Positions 1 to 7,178 of a stretch of DNA of 30,264 bases are shown here, one piece after another. The notes beneath the pieces were generated by a model. It was not told the DNA's origin and ran no database searches. It saw nothing but the letters and a program-made list of their open reading frames with translations. The first letter of the stretch is position 1. The number at the start of each line of letters is the position of its first letter. The translations under genes were made by a program, and so were the position numbers. The stretch comes from Collinsella sp. (GTDB taxonomy: Bacteria; Actinomycetota; Coriobacteriia; Coriobacteriales; Coriobacteriaceae): the NCBI GenBank assembly GCA_031296755.1, contig JAUMMZ010000040.1:1-30264 (forward strand). Reading direction: 5' to 3'.

Positions 1-99
1 CTCGACTCGGATTCCTTGCGGCCTGAACAATCGCAAGTGTCCGGCGAGGGGGCGGCTTTGTAAAGCCGGTTGTCCCCACCCGCATAGCGGGTGGTTTCT
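1..99 (+). mobile_element. Probable right end of an IS200/IS605-type element (tentative)
   Basis: Frame 1 is open from the window edge to a TAA at 61-63 and would encode a 20-residue tail ending in GEGAAL. I do not recognise this tail with certainty. Two stem-loops follow or overlap the stop. In the first, GGGG (48-51) and CGGCTTT (53-59) pair with AAAGCCG (62-68) and CCCC (74-77). The second is a perfect 8-bp stem, 76-83 with 87-94, with an ATA loop and a TTTCT tail. A transposon gene end that overlaps structured RNA and finishes in a short GC-rich hairpin is the usual layout of a tnpB 3' end with its omega RNA. The hairpin could equally be an ordinary terminator. The rest of the gene is outside the window. 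Confidence 0.35.
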
Positions 100-141
100 G
101 ATGCGGCGCGCTGCGCGCCCCGCACAGGCTAAAGCCTTTAA

Positions 142-172
142 CAAAAAAGCTCGCCGGCTAGGCCGACGAGCT
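142..172 (-). terminator. Terminator of the tRNA-Met gene
   Basis: On the minus strand an 11-bp GC-rich stem (148-158 with 162-172, one G-U pair, 3-base loop) is followed by six T residues (142-147). It lies 9 bases beyond the tRNA 3' end and is a canonical intrinsic terminator for this single-gene unit. Confidence 0.8.
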
Positions 173-181
173 GCAAGTTCT

Positions 182-258
182 TGGTCGCGGGGGCAGGATT
201 TGAACCTACGACCTCCGGGTTATGAGCCCGGCGAGCTACCAGACTGCTCCACCCCGCA
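182..258 (-). tRNA. Initiator tRNA-Met (CAT anticodon)
   Basis: The reverse complement folds as a 77-nt tRNA with an encoded CCA end (182-184). The anticodon loop is CTCATAA. The anticodon stem ends in three consecutive G:C pairs (GGG/CCC), the feature that separates initiator from elongator tRNA-Met. The T loop reads TTCAAAT. The first and 72nd bases read U and G, a weak pair. A weak or absent 1-72 pair is the formylation determinant of initiator tRNAs (C-A in E. coli). The gene has its own promoter and terminator. Confidence 0.95.
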
Positions 259-289
259 ATGTCTGGGCGCCTCATGTGCGCAATAAAGA

Positions 290-318
290 ATATTACGCGG
301 GAGTTCGGTAAACGGCAA
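290..318 (-). promoter_or_regulatory. Sigma-70-type promoter of the tRNA-Met gene
   Basis: On the minus strand TTGCCG (313-318) and TAATAT (290-295) are separated by exactly 17 bases. A start near 283 would give a 5' leader of about 25 bases before the tRNA. It is the clearest promoter in the window. Confidence 0.7.
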
Positions 319-455
319 GGAAAATCTCGTAGAGCATAATTCCTTCATATTTAAAACCCCTCAGCCCCTATCACTGTAAACGAATCGCGGCCGAGCGCCG
401 TCGACGGCGCGTATACAATGGTGCGCGTCCTTTTATGCCAACACCGGGAGTAGAC

Positions 456-1229
456 ATGCTGCTCGCTATCGATATGGGAAACACGCAGACGGCCATGGGC
501 CTGTTTGACGGAGACGAGCTGGTGCAGTCGTGGCGCATGCCCACCGACCGCTCCTATACCGCCGACGAGATCCATGTGCGCCTGATGGGTTTCTTTAAGA
601 TGTACGGCCTTTCGCTCGACGCGGTCGACGCGATCGCCTTTGCCGGCGTGGTGCCGCAGCTCTCGCGCGAGTGGCACGCCGTGGCCGACCGCATCGCGGC
701 GGACGCCATCGTTATCGGGCCGCAGACGGCCGCCGTAACCAAGCTGCGTGCGGCACGCCCTCAGGCCGTGGGTGCCGATCGCGTCGCCAACGCCGTTGCG
801 GCCGAGACCTTCTACGGCGCCCCGGCAATCGTGGTGGACTTTGGCACCGCGACCAATATCGACGTCATCGATGAGGACGGCTATTACATTGGTGGAGCGA
901 TCGCGCCGGGTATCCGCATCTCCATGGACGCGCTTGCCGCCCGTGCCGCCAAGCTCGCCAGCGTTCCGCTCGAGGCGCCGGAGCACGCCATCGGCCGCGA
1001 TACCGAGGAGTGCATCAAGGTCGGCGCCGTGGTGGGCGCCGCCGCCATGGCCGAGGGCCTGGTCGCGCGCATGAAGCGCGAGCTGGGCCGCGAGGATGCC
1101 ACCGTTATCGCCACGGGCGGTCTCGCCGGCATCGTCGCCGATTCGACCGATGCCTTCGACGTGGTCGATGGACAGCTCACCATCAAGGGTATCTGCGAAA
1201 TCTACCGCCGCATGCAGGAGCTGGGGTAA
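456..1229 (+). CDS. coaX: Type III pantothenate kinase
   Basis: Phosphorylates pantothenate with ATP, the first step of coenzyme A synthesis, in the cytoplasm. The 257-residue protein has the normal CoaX length. It opens with the phosphate-binding motif DMGNTQT and carries DFGTATNIDVID and GGAIAPGIRIS, the acidic and ribose/pantothenate-contact motifs of this acetate-kinase-fold family. An upstream ATG at 435 is in frame, but GGGAG at 446-450 lies 5 bases before the ATG at 456, and the conserved N-terminus begins there, so I chose 456. A TACAAT-like -10 box lies at 414-419 without a good -35. CoaX genes often sit beside birA; here a birA-like gene lies beyond an inserted ATPase gene. Confidence 0.95.
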   Translation: MLLAIDMGNTQTAMGLFDGDELVQSWRMPTDRSYTADEIHVRLMGFFKMYGLSLDAVDAIAFAGVVPQLSREWHAVADRIAADAIVIGPQTAAVTKLRAARPQAVGADRVANAVAAETFYGAPAIVVDFGTATNIDVIDEDGYYIGGAIAPGIRISMDALAARAAKLASVPLEAPEHAIGRDTEECIKVGAVVGAAAMAEGLVARMKRELGREDATVIATGGLAGIVADSTDAFDVVDGQLTIKGICEIYRRMQELG

Positions 1230-1284
1230 GACGGGGCTTAAGTCGAGCACGAGCGCGAGCGGCGAACTAGGCAACGCATCGGTC

Positions 1285-1325
1285 CTATTCCTCAAAATCG
1301 AAAATTTATCAGTTTTGAGGAATAG
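1285..1325. repeat. 41-bp palindrome, copy 1 (3' side of the ATPase gene)
   Basis: Starts CTATTCCTCAAAA and ends TTTTGAGGAATAG around a single central base, with a few mismatches inside the arms. It lies 8 bases beyond the stop of the minus-strand ATPase gene and 55 bases after the coaX stop. It is one of three copies, all at this locus. Confidence 0.9.
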
Positions 1326-1333
1326 GCTTTCTG

Positions 1334-2530
1334 CTACGCCTCGCCGCATAGCCACCTCGCCAGGTCCACGATCTGCACTCCGTCGCGATCCGTGGCCTCG
1401 TGATGCGTGCGGGCGAGAATCATCTTGGGATACGCATCGCCAATGCTCAGCAGTGGCGAAATCTCGCGTTCAAATGTCTTATCCGAGCTGATGTCGTCGC
1501 TCACCTGAATGTAGAGTTTCTCGCTCCGCTTGATTGCTACAAAGTCTATTTCCTTTTTATAGAGCACGCCGACGTATACCTCGTATCCGCGGCGCAGCAG
1601 CTCGATTGCCACCATGTTCTCGTATACGCGTCCCCAATCCATATCACGTGTACCGAGCAGCGCGTATTTGAACGCGTGGTCTGCCAGGTAATACTTCTCG
1701 CCGCTCTTAAGGTATTTTTTGCCGCGGATGTCGTACCGACGAACTTTATAGAAGGCAAACGCATCGCACAGGTACCCCATGTACGTGCCGACCGTCTTGT
1801 TCGTTATCTTTAGCCCATCCGCGTTCAAAATATCCGTAATGTTACGTGCCGACGTTATGTTGGATACGTTGTCCATCATGTAATCGGCAATGCGCAGCAG
1901 CGCCGATTCGTTTCTCACGTTATGCCGCTGCACGATATCTCTCACAATGAGCGTCTTGAAGACGTTGGAGAGATATTGATAGCGCAGCTCCTGCAGTGGA
2001 TAAGGGTAAGAGCCGGACATACCGCCGGTTCTCGCGTACTCATCGAAGTCGCGGTCGACCTCGCCCTCGTCGCCATAGAGTCGATACTCCTCAAACGAGA
2101 ATGGGAAAACCTCGATCTCAAACGTACGCCCCGTAAAGAGCGTCGACAGATCGCTCGACAGCAAAAAGGCATTCGATCCGGTAATGAATATGTCGTACTG
2201 CTCGGATGCGTGAAGGCTGTTGATCGCACGCTCAAAACCGTCGCACATCTGAACTTCATCGATAAGCAGAAAGTTTTGTTTGCCGGACACTCGATGCTCT
2301 TTTACATAGGCGAGCAGCGCGTGATACTCGAGCAGGTTCTCGAACTCATCGAGGTTGTAGTTGATATGGATGACATTCGAATTGGACAGATTTGCCTCCA
2401 CGTAATCGCGGAGGGCCTCGAGCAATTTTGATTTACCGCTGCGGCGAATGCCCGTGATGACCTTGATGTCCGGCACGCCAATAAGGCTCGTCAACGTGTC
2501 CATATATGACGTTCTATTGATGAGTTTCAT
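1334..2530 (-). CDS. AAA family ATPase with C-terminal DUF4143 domain
   Basis: A 398-residue protein of the AAA_14/DUF4143 type. Residues about 19-34 carry the P-loop (GIRRSGKS). The Walker B strand is FLLIDEVQ, and a TGSN sensor motif with a 'LFTGR...FPFSFEEY' stretch is typical of AAA_14. The C-terminal third (ENMVAIELLRRGYEV, then KKEIDFVA, then LYIQVS) matches DUF4143, a PD-(D/E)XK-like fold. The expected E-x-K is replaced by Q-V-S, so nuclease activity is doubtful. The start is fixed by AGGAGG 6 bases upstream of the ATG. The family is widespread and its biological role is not established. The gene sits alone between convergent coaX and the birA-like gene, enclosed by 41-bp palindromes, so it looks like an acquired cassette. 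Codon use is richer in A/T than that of its neighbours. Confidence 0.9.
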   Translation of the reverse strand: MKLINRTSYMDTLTSLIGVPDIKVITGIRRSGKSKLLEALRDYVEANLSNSNVIHINYNLDEFENLLEYHALLAYVKEHRVSGKQNFLLIDEVQMCDGFERAINSLHASEQYDIFITGSNAFLLSSDLSTLFTGRTFEIEVFPFSFEEYRLYGDEGEVDRDFDEYARTGGMSGSYPYPLQELRYQYLSNVFKTLIVRDIVQRHNVRNESALLRIADYMMDNVSNITSARNITDILNADGLKITNKTVGTYMGYLCDAFAFYKVRRYDIRGKKYLKSGEKYYLADHAFKYALLGTRDMDWGRVYENMVAIELLRRGYEVYVGVLYKKEIDFVAIKRSEKLYIQVSDDISSDKTFEREISPLLSIGDAYPKMILARTHHEATDRDGVQIVDLARWLCGEA

Positions 2531-2556
2531 CGGGGCCTCCTCGCGGTCTTTTATCG

Positions 2557-2597
2557 CTATTCCTCAAAACTGAAAAATTTTCAGTTTTGAGGAATAG
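2557..2597. repeat. 41-bp palindrome, copy 2 (perfect)
   Basis: Two perfect 20-bp arms surround a single central A. The arms begin CTATTCCTCAAAACTG. It lies just 5' of the ATPase ribosome binding site, so a promoter for the ATPase would overlap or adjoin it. It is the only one of the three copies without a mismatch. Confidence 0.95.
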
Positions 2598-2642
2598 GCT
2601 CTATAGCGAATATACCTCGCGAAAGACCGAGCTACCTTAATT

Positions 2643-2683
2643 CTATTCCTCAAAAACGAAAATTTTTCAGTTTTGAGGAATAG
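2643..2683. repeat. 41-bp palindrome, copy 3
   Basis: Same 20+1+20 layout as copies 1 and 2, with two arm mismatches. It starts 86 bp after the start of copy 2. Copies 2 and 3 are tandem upstream of the ATPase gene, and copy 1 lies on its 3' side. Confidence 0.9.
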
Positions 2684-2711
2684 GGCGCTGGCAACCCATT
2701 CCCCAGATAGG

Positions 2712-2743
2712 CGAAACCCTCCCCGGCACAGGCCGAGGAGGGT
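2712..2743 (-). terminator. Probable terminator of the folP/folK-birA operon
   Basis: A 12-bp stem with one mismatch (2716-2727 with 2732-2743, 4-base loop) sits 40 bases beyond the stop of the birA-like gene. On the minus strand it is followed by a short TTTCG tract. The poor T run lowers confidence. Confidence 0.5.
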
Positions 2744-2782
2744 CTTGTTGTCATCGTTGTCTTTGAGCGCTGGCGACTCGCG

Positions 2783-3484
2783 CTACAGCCCGCGAATTCG
2801 TACGGCCTCGGGCGGAAACTCCTGCTCGCCGGCATCGGTCTTGATGGTCGCGCGGCCCCAGATGTCCAGGCCCGCAAACACACCGACCGCAAGCGGCAAG
2901 CCGTTGGGCGACACCGCCGCAACTTGGCGGCCCAGCAGCGGCACCATGTCGAAGTACTCGCCCAGCACGGGAGCCAGCGGCCCTGCGGCGCCTTGCGGCG
3001 TGTTGGCAACAACCGCCCAGGCGTCCACGCGGGCCAGCACGGCGGCGGCCAGCGTCTCGACCAGCGCTTCGTCGGCCACGTCCACACCAAGCTCGCTCAG
3101 CGCCGAACGCTCAATATCCACCGTCACGGCACCGAACATGCCCGCAGCACCGGCACCACCGTTCACGGTAACACGCGCGAACGACGTCTCAAACGCGGGC
3201 GCGCCGCACACAATGTCGCTCGGCCACTGAATACCCACCTTGCCGGCAAGGCCCAGCCCCGGTGCCGCAGCCGTTCCCACGAGTGCGTCCATCATGCCCA
3301 TCGCGGCCACAAACGGCAGGCCGTGGAAGGCATGCATGTTCACATCCGGGCGCACGACCAGCGAAAACGTCAACGACACCTCGCCCGCGCTCCAAGCGCA
3401 CCAGCCCGCGGACACACCCTCGCGGCCCGCGTCGCGCGCGGCGTCAAGCTCGGTACCGGCGGCAACAGCGTTCATCTCGATCAT
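2783..3484 (-). CDS. Biotin-protein ligase-like protein (divergent)
   Basis: The 233-residue sequence fits a BirA/LplA-fold catalytic domain without a DNA-binding domain. It has the strand EVSLTFSLVVRP, the motif IQWPSDIV in place of KWPNDI/L, and a C-terminal SH3-like stretch (FAGLDIWGRATI...). BirA enzymes attach biotin to carboxylase carrier proteins through biotinyl-AMP. The protein lacks about 30 N-terminal residues of the usual domain. The biotin/AMP loop GRGRxGRxW is only hinted at (GREGVSAGW), and the catalytic Lys of KWPND is Gln. It could be a weakly active, repurposed or decaying ligase. The ATG directly follows the TAG of the upstream folP/folK gene, so it is probably translationally coupled to it. 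Confidence 0.7.
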   Translation of the reverse strand: MIEMNAVAAGTELDAARDAGREGVSAGWCAWSAGEVSLTFSLVVRPDVNMHAFHGLPFVAAMGMMDALVGTAAAPGLGLAGKVGIQWPSDIVCGAPAFETSFARVTVNGGAGAAGMFGAVTVDIERSALSELGVDVADEALVETLAAAVLARVDAWAVVANTPQGAAGPLAPVLGEYFDMVPLLGRQVAAVSPNGLPLAVGVFAGLDIWGRATIKTDAGEQEFPPEAVRIRGL

Positions 3485-5227
3485 CTACATACGCCCCAAT
3501 TCGCCCACGATATGGCCCACGCGGTCCTCGGGCTCCTTGACCTCGACGCCGTTGTAGCGGAAGAACCGCGCCGGGTCGTGCATCAAGTCCTCGAGCGGCA
3601 CCAGCACAAAATCGCGCTCGCCGATCAGCGGATGCGGCAGGCGCAGCTTTTTGCCGCCGTGGGTCTCGCCGTCCATCCACAGCAGGTCCAGATCGATGGT
3701 GCGCGGGCCGTTGGCCTTGGCCTTTTTGGAGCGGTCGCGCCCCAACTCGGCCTCGATCTTCATGAGCTCGTCGAGCAGCACCAACGGCGCCAGCTCGGTC
3801 TTGATCTCGATGACGGCGTTGGCAAACGCGTCCTGGCGCGTCTCGTAGGCCGGCTCGCTCTCGTAAATCTTGGAGGAGTTAGACACGCAGGTAAGTGGAA
3901 TCTCGGCGATCATCTCACGTGCGGCGCGGATGTTGTCGCAGCGATGCCCCAGGTTGGAGCCCACGGCCACAAACGCGCGGCGCGGCTGCGGCTTGGCAAC
4001 CGCCCAGTAGCCGTTCAGGAACTGCGCAAAACCCGCGGCGTCGTGCACGCGCACGATGTTGGCACCGGCCTGGATGGCGCCCAGGCACACGCCAAACGTG
4101 GCGGCATCGCGCGCGGCGGCCTCGGTCACGCCCGAGATAGCGCCCACAAAGCGCTTGCGCGACACGGCGCACATGAGCGGATAGCCCAGTGACGCCATCT
4201 TGGCAGTCTCGCGCTGGATGACGATATCCTCGTTAGCCGACTTACCAAAGCCCGGGCCAGGATCGATGCAGATGCGGTCGCGCGACACGCCGGCATGGAT
4301 GAGTGTGCGGGCCTGGTCGGACAGAAAGCCCATAACGCGGCGCATGATGGGCGCCGAATCGGGCAGGGTGAAGCGGCGGAGCTGCGAGGTGGGCACGTAG
4401 GCTTCCTCGCGGCGGGCGCTGCGGCGCATCATGGCTGCCAGGTGGTCATTGGACTCCGATGCGACCTCGGTGGCTGCGGGCGCGGCCTCGGGCGCGGGCG
4501 CGACGGTCTCGGCGGCAGCAGCCTGCTCGGCGGCCGGCGTCTCCTGCTCGCTTGCAGGCTCGGACGTGGGCTCCGGCTCGCCAAACGGCAGTGAGGGCTG
4601 TACCACACCGCCCGGAAGCTTGGCCTCAACCTTGGGCTCGCCCAGCAACTTGCCGCGACGGCGACGGGCCGGCTTCTCGGCCTCGCGCGCGGCCTCGGCA
4701 GCCGCTTCGCGTGCCTTCTCGGCAACAAACGCCGCAGCCGAGGTATCGAGCTGCACCGTTGCGTGCGTGCGGGCGGGCGCGGCGACCTCGCCGGCATGCA
4801 TCACGATGACGCCGCAGGTACTCGTCTTAACAAACTCGACCATCTTGGGATCGGTGAAGCCCGTCACGTCGTTGACGATCGAGGCGCCGCAGCGCACGGC
4901 CGCCTTGGCAACCGCCACATGACGCGTGTCGATCGAGACGATGGCGCCCTCCTTGGCCAGCGCGCGCACCACGGGCAGCACGCGGCGAGCTTCCTCGTCG
5001 GGGTTGACCGGGGTAAAACCAGGGCGCGTGGACTCACCGCCCACGTCGATGATGTCGGCGCCGGCATCGAGCATCGCCAGGCCGTACTCGATGGCGGCAT
5101 CGGGGTCGAAGTGCTCCCCGCCGTCGCTAAACGAATCGGGCGTCACGTTGAGGACGCCCATGATGCGCGGACGGTCAAAGCTGAGCTCGTACTTTCCGCA
5201 CCGCCATGTCTTGCTGTCGTTCGCCAT
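3485..5227 (-). CDS. folP/folK: Fused dihydropteroate synthase - HPPK (folate synthesis)
   Basis: Two consecutive folate enzymes in one 580-residue chain. Residues 1-about 410 are dihydropteroate synthase: MGVLNVTPDSFSDGG, DVGGESTRPG, SIVNDVTGF, DPGPGFGKS, SRKRF and RVHD are all present. Residues about 415-580 are HPPK: VGSNLGHR, RTIDLDLL with its two metal Asp residues, and HPLIGERDFVLVPL. The DHPS part is split after VIVMHA (residue 145) by roughly 140 residues rich in Ala, Glu, Pro and Arg; the family fold resumes at IMRRVMGFL (about 294). Fusions usually run HPPK-DHPS; this one runs DHPS-HPPK. AGGAGG lies 6 bases before the ATG at 5227. An ATG two codons earlier abuts AGGAGG and is unlikely to be used. 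The birA-like gene follows with no gap. Confidence 0.95.
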   Translation of the reverse strand: MANDSKTWRCGKYELSFDRPRIMGVLNVTPDSFSDGGEHFDPDAAIEYGLAMLDAGADIIDVGGESTRPGFTPVNPDEEARRVLPVVRALAKEGAIVSIDTRHVAVAKAAVRCGASIVNDVTGFTDPKMVEFVKTSTCGVIVMHAGEVAAPARTHATVQLDTSAAAFVAEKAREAAAEAAREAEKPARRRRGKLLGEPKVEAKLPGGVVQPSLPFGEPEPTSEPASEQETPAAEQAAAAETVAPAPEAAPAATEVASESNDHLAAMMRRSARREEAYVPTSQLRRFTLPDSAPIMRRVMGFLSDQARTLIHAGVSRDRICIDPGPGFGKSANEDIVIQRETAKMASLGYPLMCAVSRKRFVGAISGVTEAAARDAATFGVCLGAIQAGANIVRVHDAAGFAQFLNGYWAVAKPQPRRAFVAVGSNLGHRCDNIRAAREMIAEIPLTCVSNSSKIYESEPAYETRQDAFANAVIEIKTELAPLVLLDELMKIEAELGRDRSKKAKANGPRTIDLDLLWMDGETHGGKKLRLPHPLIGERDFVLVPLEDLMHDPARFFRYNGVEVKEPEDRVGHIVGELGRM

Positions 5228-5322
5228 GAACATCCTCCTAAAATGCCCACGCCGCCGAGCTTGGGGAGCTGGCGGCGGGGTCGCTTTGCACTCAGTCTTT
5301 CTATTGTATCCGCGCGCGCGGG

Positions 5323-6075
5323 CTAGAACGCAAACGCGGCCGCGATGTCGCAAGAAATCAGCAGGTCGGCATTTGCATCCTGATCGGTGGGAGCAAGATT
5401 GCAAATGGCCAGCGTATCGCCGGTAAAGTAACGCGTAAGGCCCGCCGCCGGATACACCACGAGCGAGGTCCCGCCCACAATGAGGGCATCGGCCGCGGCG
5501 ATGGCGGCAACGGCACCGGTCAACACATGCTCGTCGAGCGGCTCTTCGTAGAGCACTACATCGGGCTTGATGCGGCCACCGCACGCGGGGCACGCAGGCA
5601 CGCCCGCGGCATCCTCGTGCTCGCGCGAGCAAATCCACTCGGCGCTATAGACCGCGCCGCACGACTGGCAAATGTTGCGATGGACCGATCCGTGCAGCTC
5701 AAACACTCGCTGTGAGCCGGCCATCTGATGCAGGCCGTCGATATTTTGCGTCACCACGGCGTCGAGCTTGCCGGCGCGCTCCAGCTCGGCCAGCTTGGTG
5801 TGGCAGCGGTTGGGTTTAGCGTTGAGCGCGATCATCTTGGTGCGGTAAAAGTCGAAGAACTCCGCAGGATGCGCCTCGTAAAAGCTATGCGACAGCATGG
5901 TCTCGGGCGGATAGGCAAACTGCTGGTGATACAGGCCGTCCACGCTGCGGAAATCGGGAATGCCACTTGCCGTGGAAACACCAGCGCCGCCAAAGAAGAC
6001 CACGCGCTTATGGGTGCCGAACAGCTCCGCCAGCGCGGCGGAGGCCTGCTTGGGATCCGTTATTGCCTGCGTCAT
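5323..6075 (-). CDS. cobB: NAD-dependent protein deacylase, Sir2 family
   Basis: Removes acyl groups from lysine side chains using NAD+, producing O-acyl-ADP-ribose and nicotinamide. The 250-residue protein has the full class signature: GAGVSTASGIPDFRS (about residues 31-44), QNIDGLH (110-116), catalytic His128 in ELHGS, and the zinc site C136/C139 with C162/C165. It also has the GTSLVV ribose motif. The ATG at 6075 has GGAGG about 7 bases upstream; a longer reading to 6126 lacks such a site. It lies 95 bases upstream of folP/folK on the same strand, so it could be co-transcribed. Confidence 0.93.
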   Translation of the reverse strand: MTQAITDPKQASAALAELFGTHKRVVFFGGAGVSTASGIPDFRSVDGLYHQQFAYPPETMLSHSFYEAHPAEFFDFYRTKMIALNAKPNRCHTKLAELERAGKLDAVVTQNIDGLHQMAGSQRVFELHGSVHRNICQSCGAVYSAEWICSREHEDAAGVPACPACGGRIKPDVVLYEEPLDEHVLTGAVAAIAAADALIVGGTSLVVYPAAGLTRYFTGDTLAICNLAPTDQDANADLLISCDIAAAFAF

Positions 6076-6210
6076 ATGAGTCCTCCGTCCCTGTTGGTCG
6101 GGCAGCGTTGGGCAACGTCCCAGCATGCGGCCTTTAAGTCAGCATGCGCGGGGCCCACCCCGCCCCTGTTGCGCTAATCTTAAGCCTGCCAACCCCGTCG
6201 AAAGGACACC

Positions 6211-7029
6211 ATGCCTCAGACTTACACCTTTGCCTCGTGGAACGTTAACGGCCTGCGCGCCGTGCTCAAAAAGGACCCGAGCTTTATCCAGATCGCGCAA
6301 GAACTCGACGTCGACATCTTGGCGCTGCAGGAGACCAAGCTGCAAGGGGGCCAGGTCGATATTGACCTGCCCGGTTATTACCAAACCTGGAGCTACGCCG
6401 AGCGCAAGGGCTACTCGGGCACCGCGGTCTTTAGCCGCCAGGAGCCGCTGCGCGTGCTGCGCGCCGACGCGCTGCTGCCCTACGCCGGCGAGGGCGAGGC
6501 GGCCGTACTCGTCGCCCAAGCCGTAACCGAGGGCCGCGTCTGCGCGCTCGAGTTCGACAAGTTTTGGTTTGTCGACGTCTACACGCCCAACGCCCAAAAT
6601 GAGCTCGCGCGCATCGATGTGCGCATGGCCTGGGATGATGCCTATCGCGGCTTTTTGACGGGACTCGAGCGCGAGACCGGCAAACCCGTCGTAACCTGCG
6701 GCGACTTTAACGTGGCGCATGAGGAGATCGACCTTAAGAACCCCAAGTCCAACCGCGGCAACGCAGGCTTTTCGGACGAAGAACGCGGCAAGTTTACCGA
6801 GCTGCTCAACGCCGGGTTTACCGATACCTGGCGCGCGGCAAACCCCGACGTCGAGGGCGTCTACAGCTGGTGGAGCTACCGCTTTAATGCCCGCAAGAAC
6901 AACGCCGGCTGGCGCATCGATTACTTCCTGGTAAGCGACGCAATCGCCGACAACGTACGCGACACCGGCATCCGCGGCGACATCTTCGGCAGCGACCACT
7001 GCCCCGTCACCCTCACGCTAGAACTCTAG
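6211..7029 (+). CDS. xth: Exodeoxyribonuclease III / AP endonuclease
   Basis: Cleaves DNA 5' of abasic sites and has 3' exonuclease and phosphatase activity in base-excision repair. The 272-residue protein matches ExoA/Xth throughout: SWNVNGLRA, the metal-binding Glu in LQETKLQ, YSGTAVFSR, catalytic Tyr in VYTPNAQ, GDFNVAHEEIDL, YSWWSYRFNARKNNAGWRIDYFL and the terminal GSDHCPV. GAAAGGA sits 4-5 bases before the ATG. It is transcribed away from cobB and converges on the ECF transporter operon. Confidence 0.96.
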   Translation: MPQTYTFASWNVNGLRAVLKKDPSFIQIAQELDVDILALQETKLQGGQVDIDLPGYYQTWSYAERKGYSGTAVFSRQEPLRVLRADALLPYAGEGEAAVLVAQAVTEGRVCALEFDKFWFVDVYTPNAQNELARIDVRMAWDDAYRGFLTGLERETGKPVVTCGDFNVAHEEIDLKNPKSNRGNAGFSDEERGKFTELLNAGFTDTWRAANPDVEGVYSWWSYRFNARKNNAGWRIDYFLVSDAIADNVRDTGIRGDIFGSDHCPVTLTLEL

Positions 7030-7093
7030 CCCCAAGTAATTCCTGGGGGGACAGAGGAAAACAGATTATGTGGCCCCTCTCCCCCTATAAGGT

Positions 7094-7152
7094 GCGGTGG
7101 AATAGTTCCTGTTTGGGCAGCAAATAGCCAAAAACGAGAACCATTCCACCGC
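7094..7152. repeat. Inverted repeat in the convergent xth / ECF intergenic gap
   Basis: A 15-bp arm beginning GCGGTGGAAT (7094-7108) pairs with 7138-7152 with one mismatch, leaving a 29-base loop that can pair further in part (GTTTGGGC with GCCAAAAAC). It lies between two convergent genes, so it could act as a two-way terminator, but neither side has a T run. An upstream GGGGGGACAG (7046-7055) recalls the GGGGAC-type repeats found elsewhere in the window. Confidence 0.7.
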
Positions 7153-7178
7153 AAGTTCGTGAGGGAACGCGAAATGCC

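Noticed and set aside
351..1355. Long frame antisense to coaX that begins inside palindrome copy 1
   Set aside because: coaX is a clear gene with a ribosome site; the antisense frame has no recognisable domain.
1285..2683. CRISPR array formed by the 41-bp repeats
   Set aside because: Only three copies, each a full palindrome, spaced 45 bases and about 1.2 kb apart; no unit resembles a spacer set.
2924..4192. 422-codon open frame antisense to folP/folK and the birA-like gene
   Set aside because: It spans two real genes on the other strand, is His/Arg/Gly-rich and shows no conserved motif.
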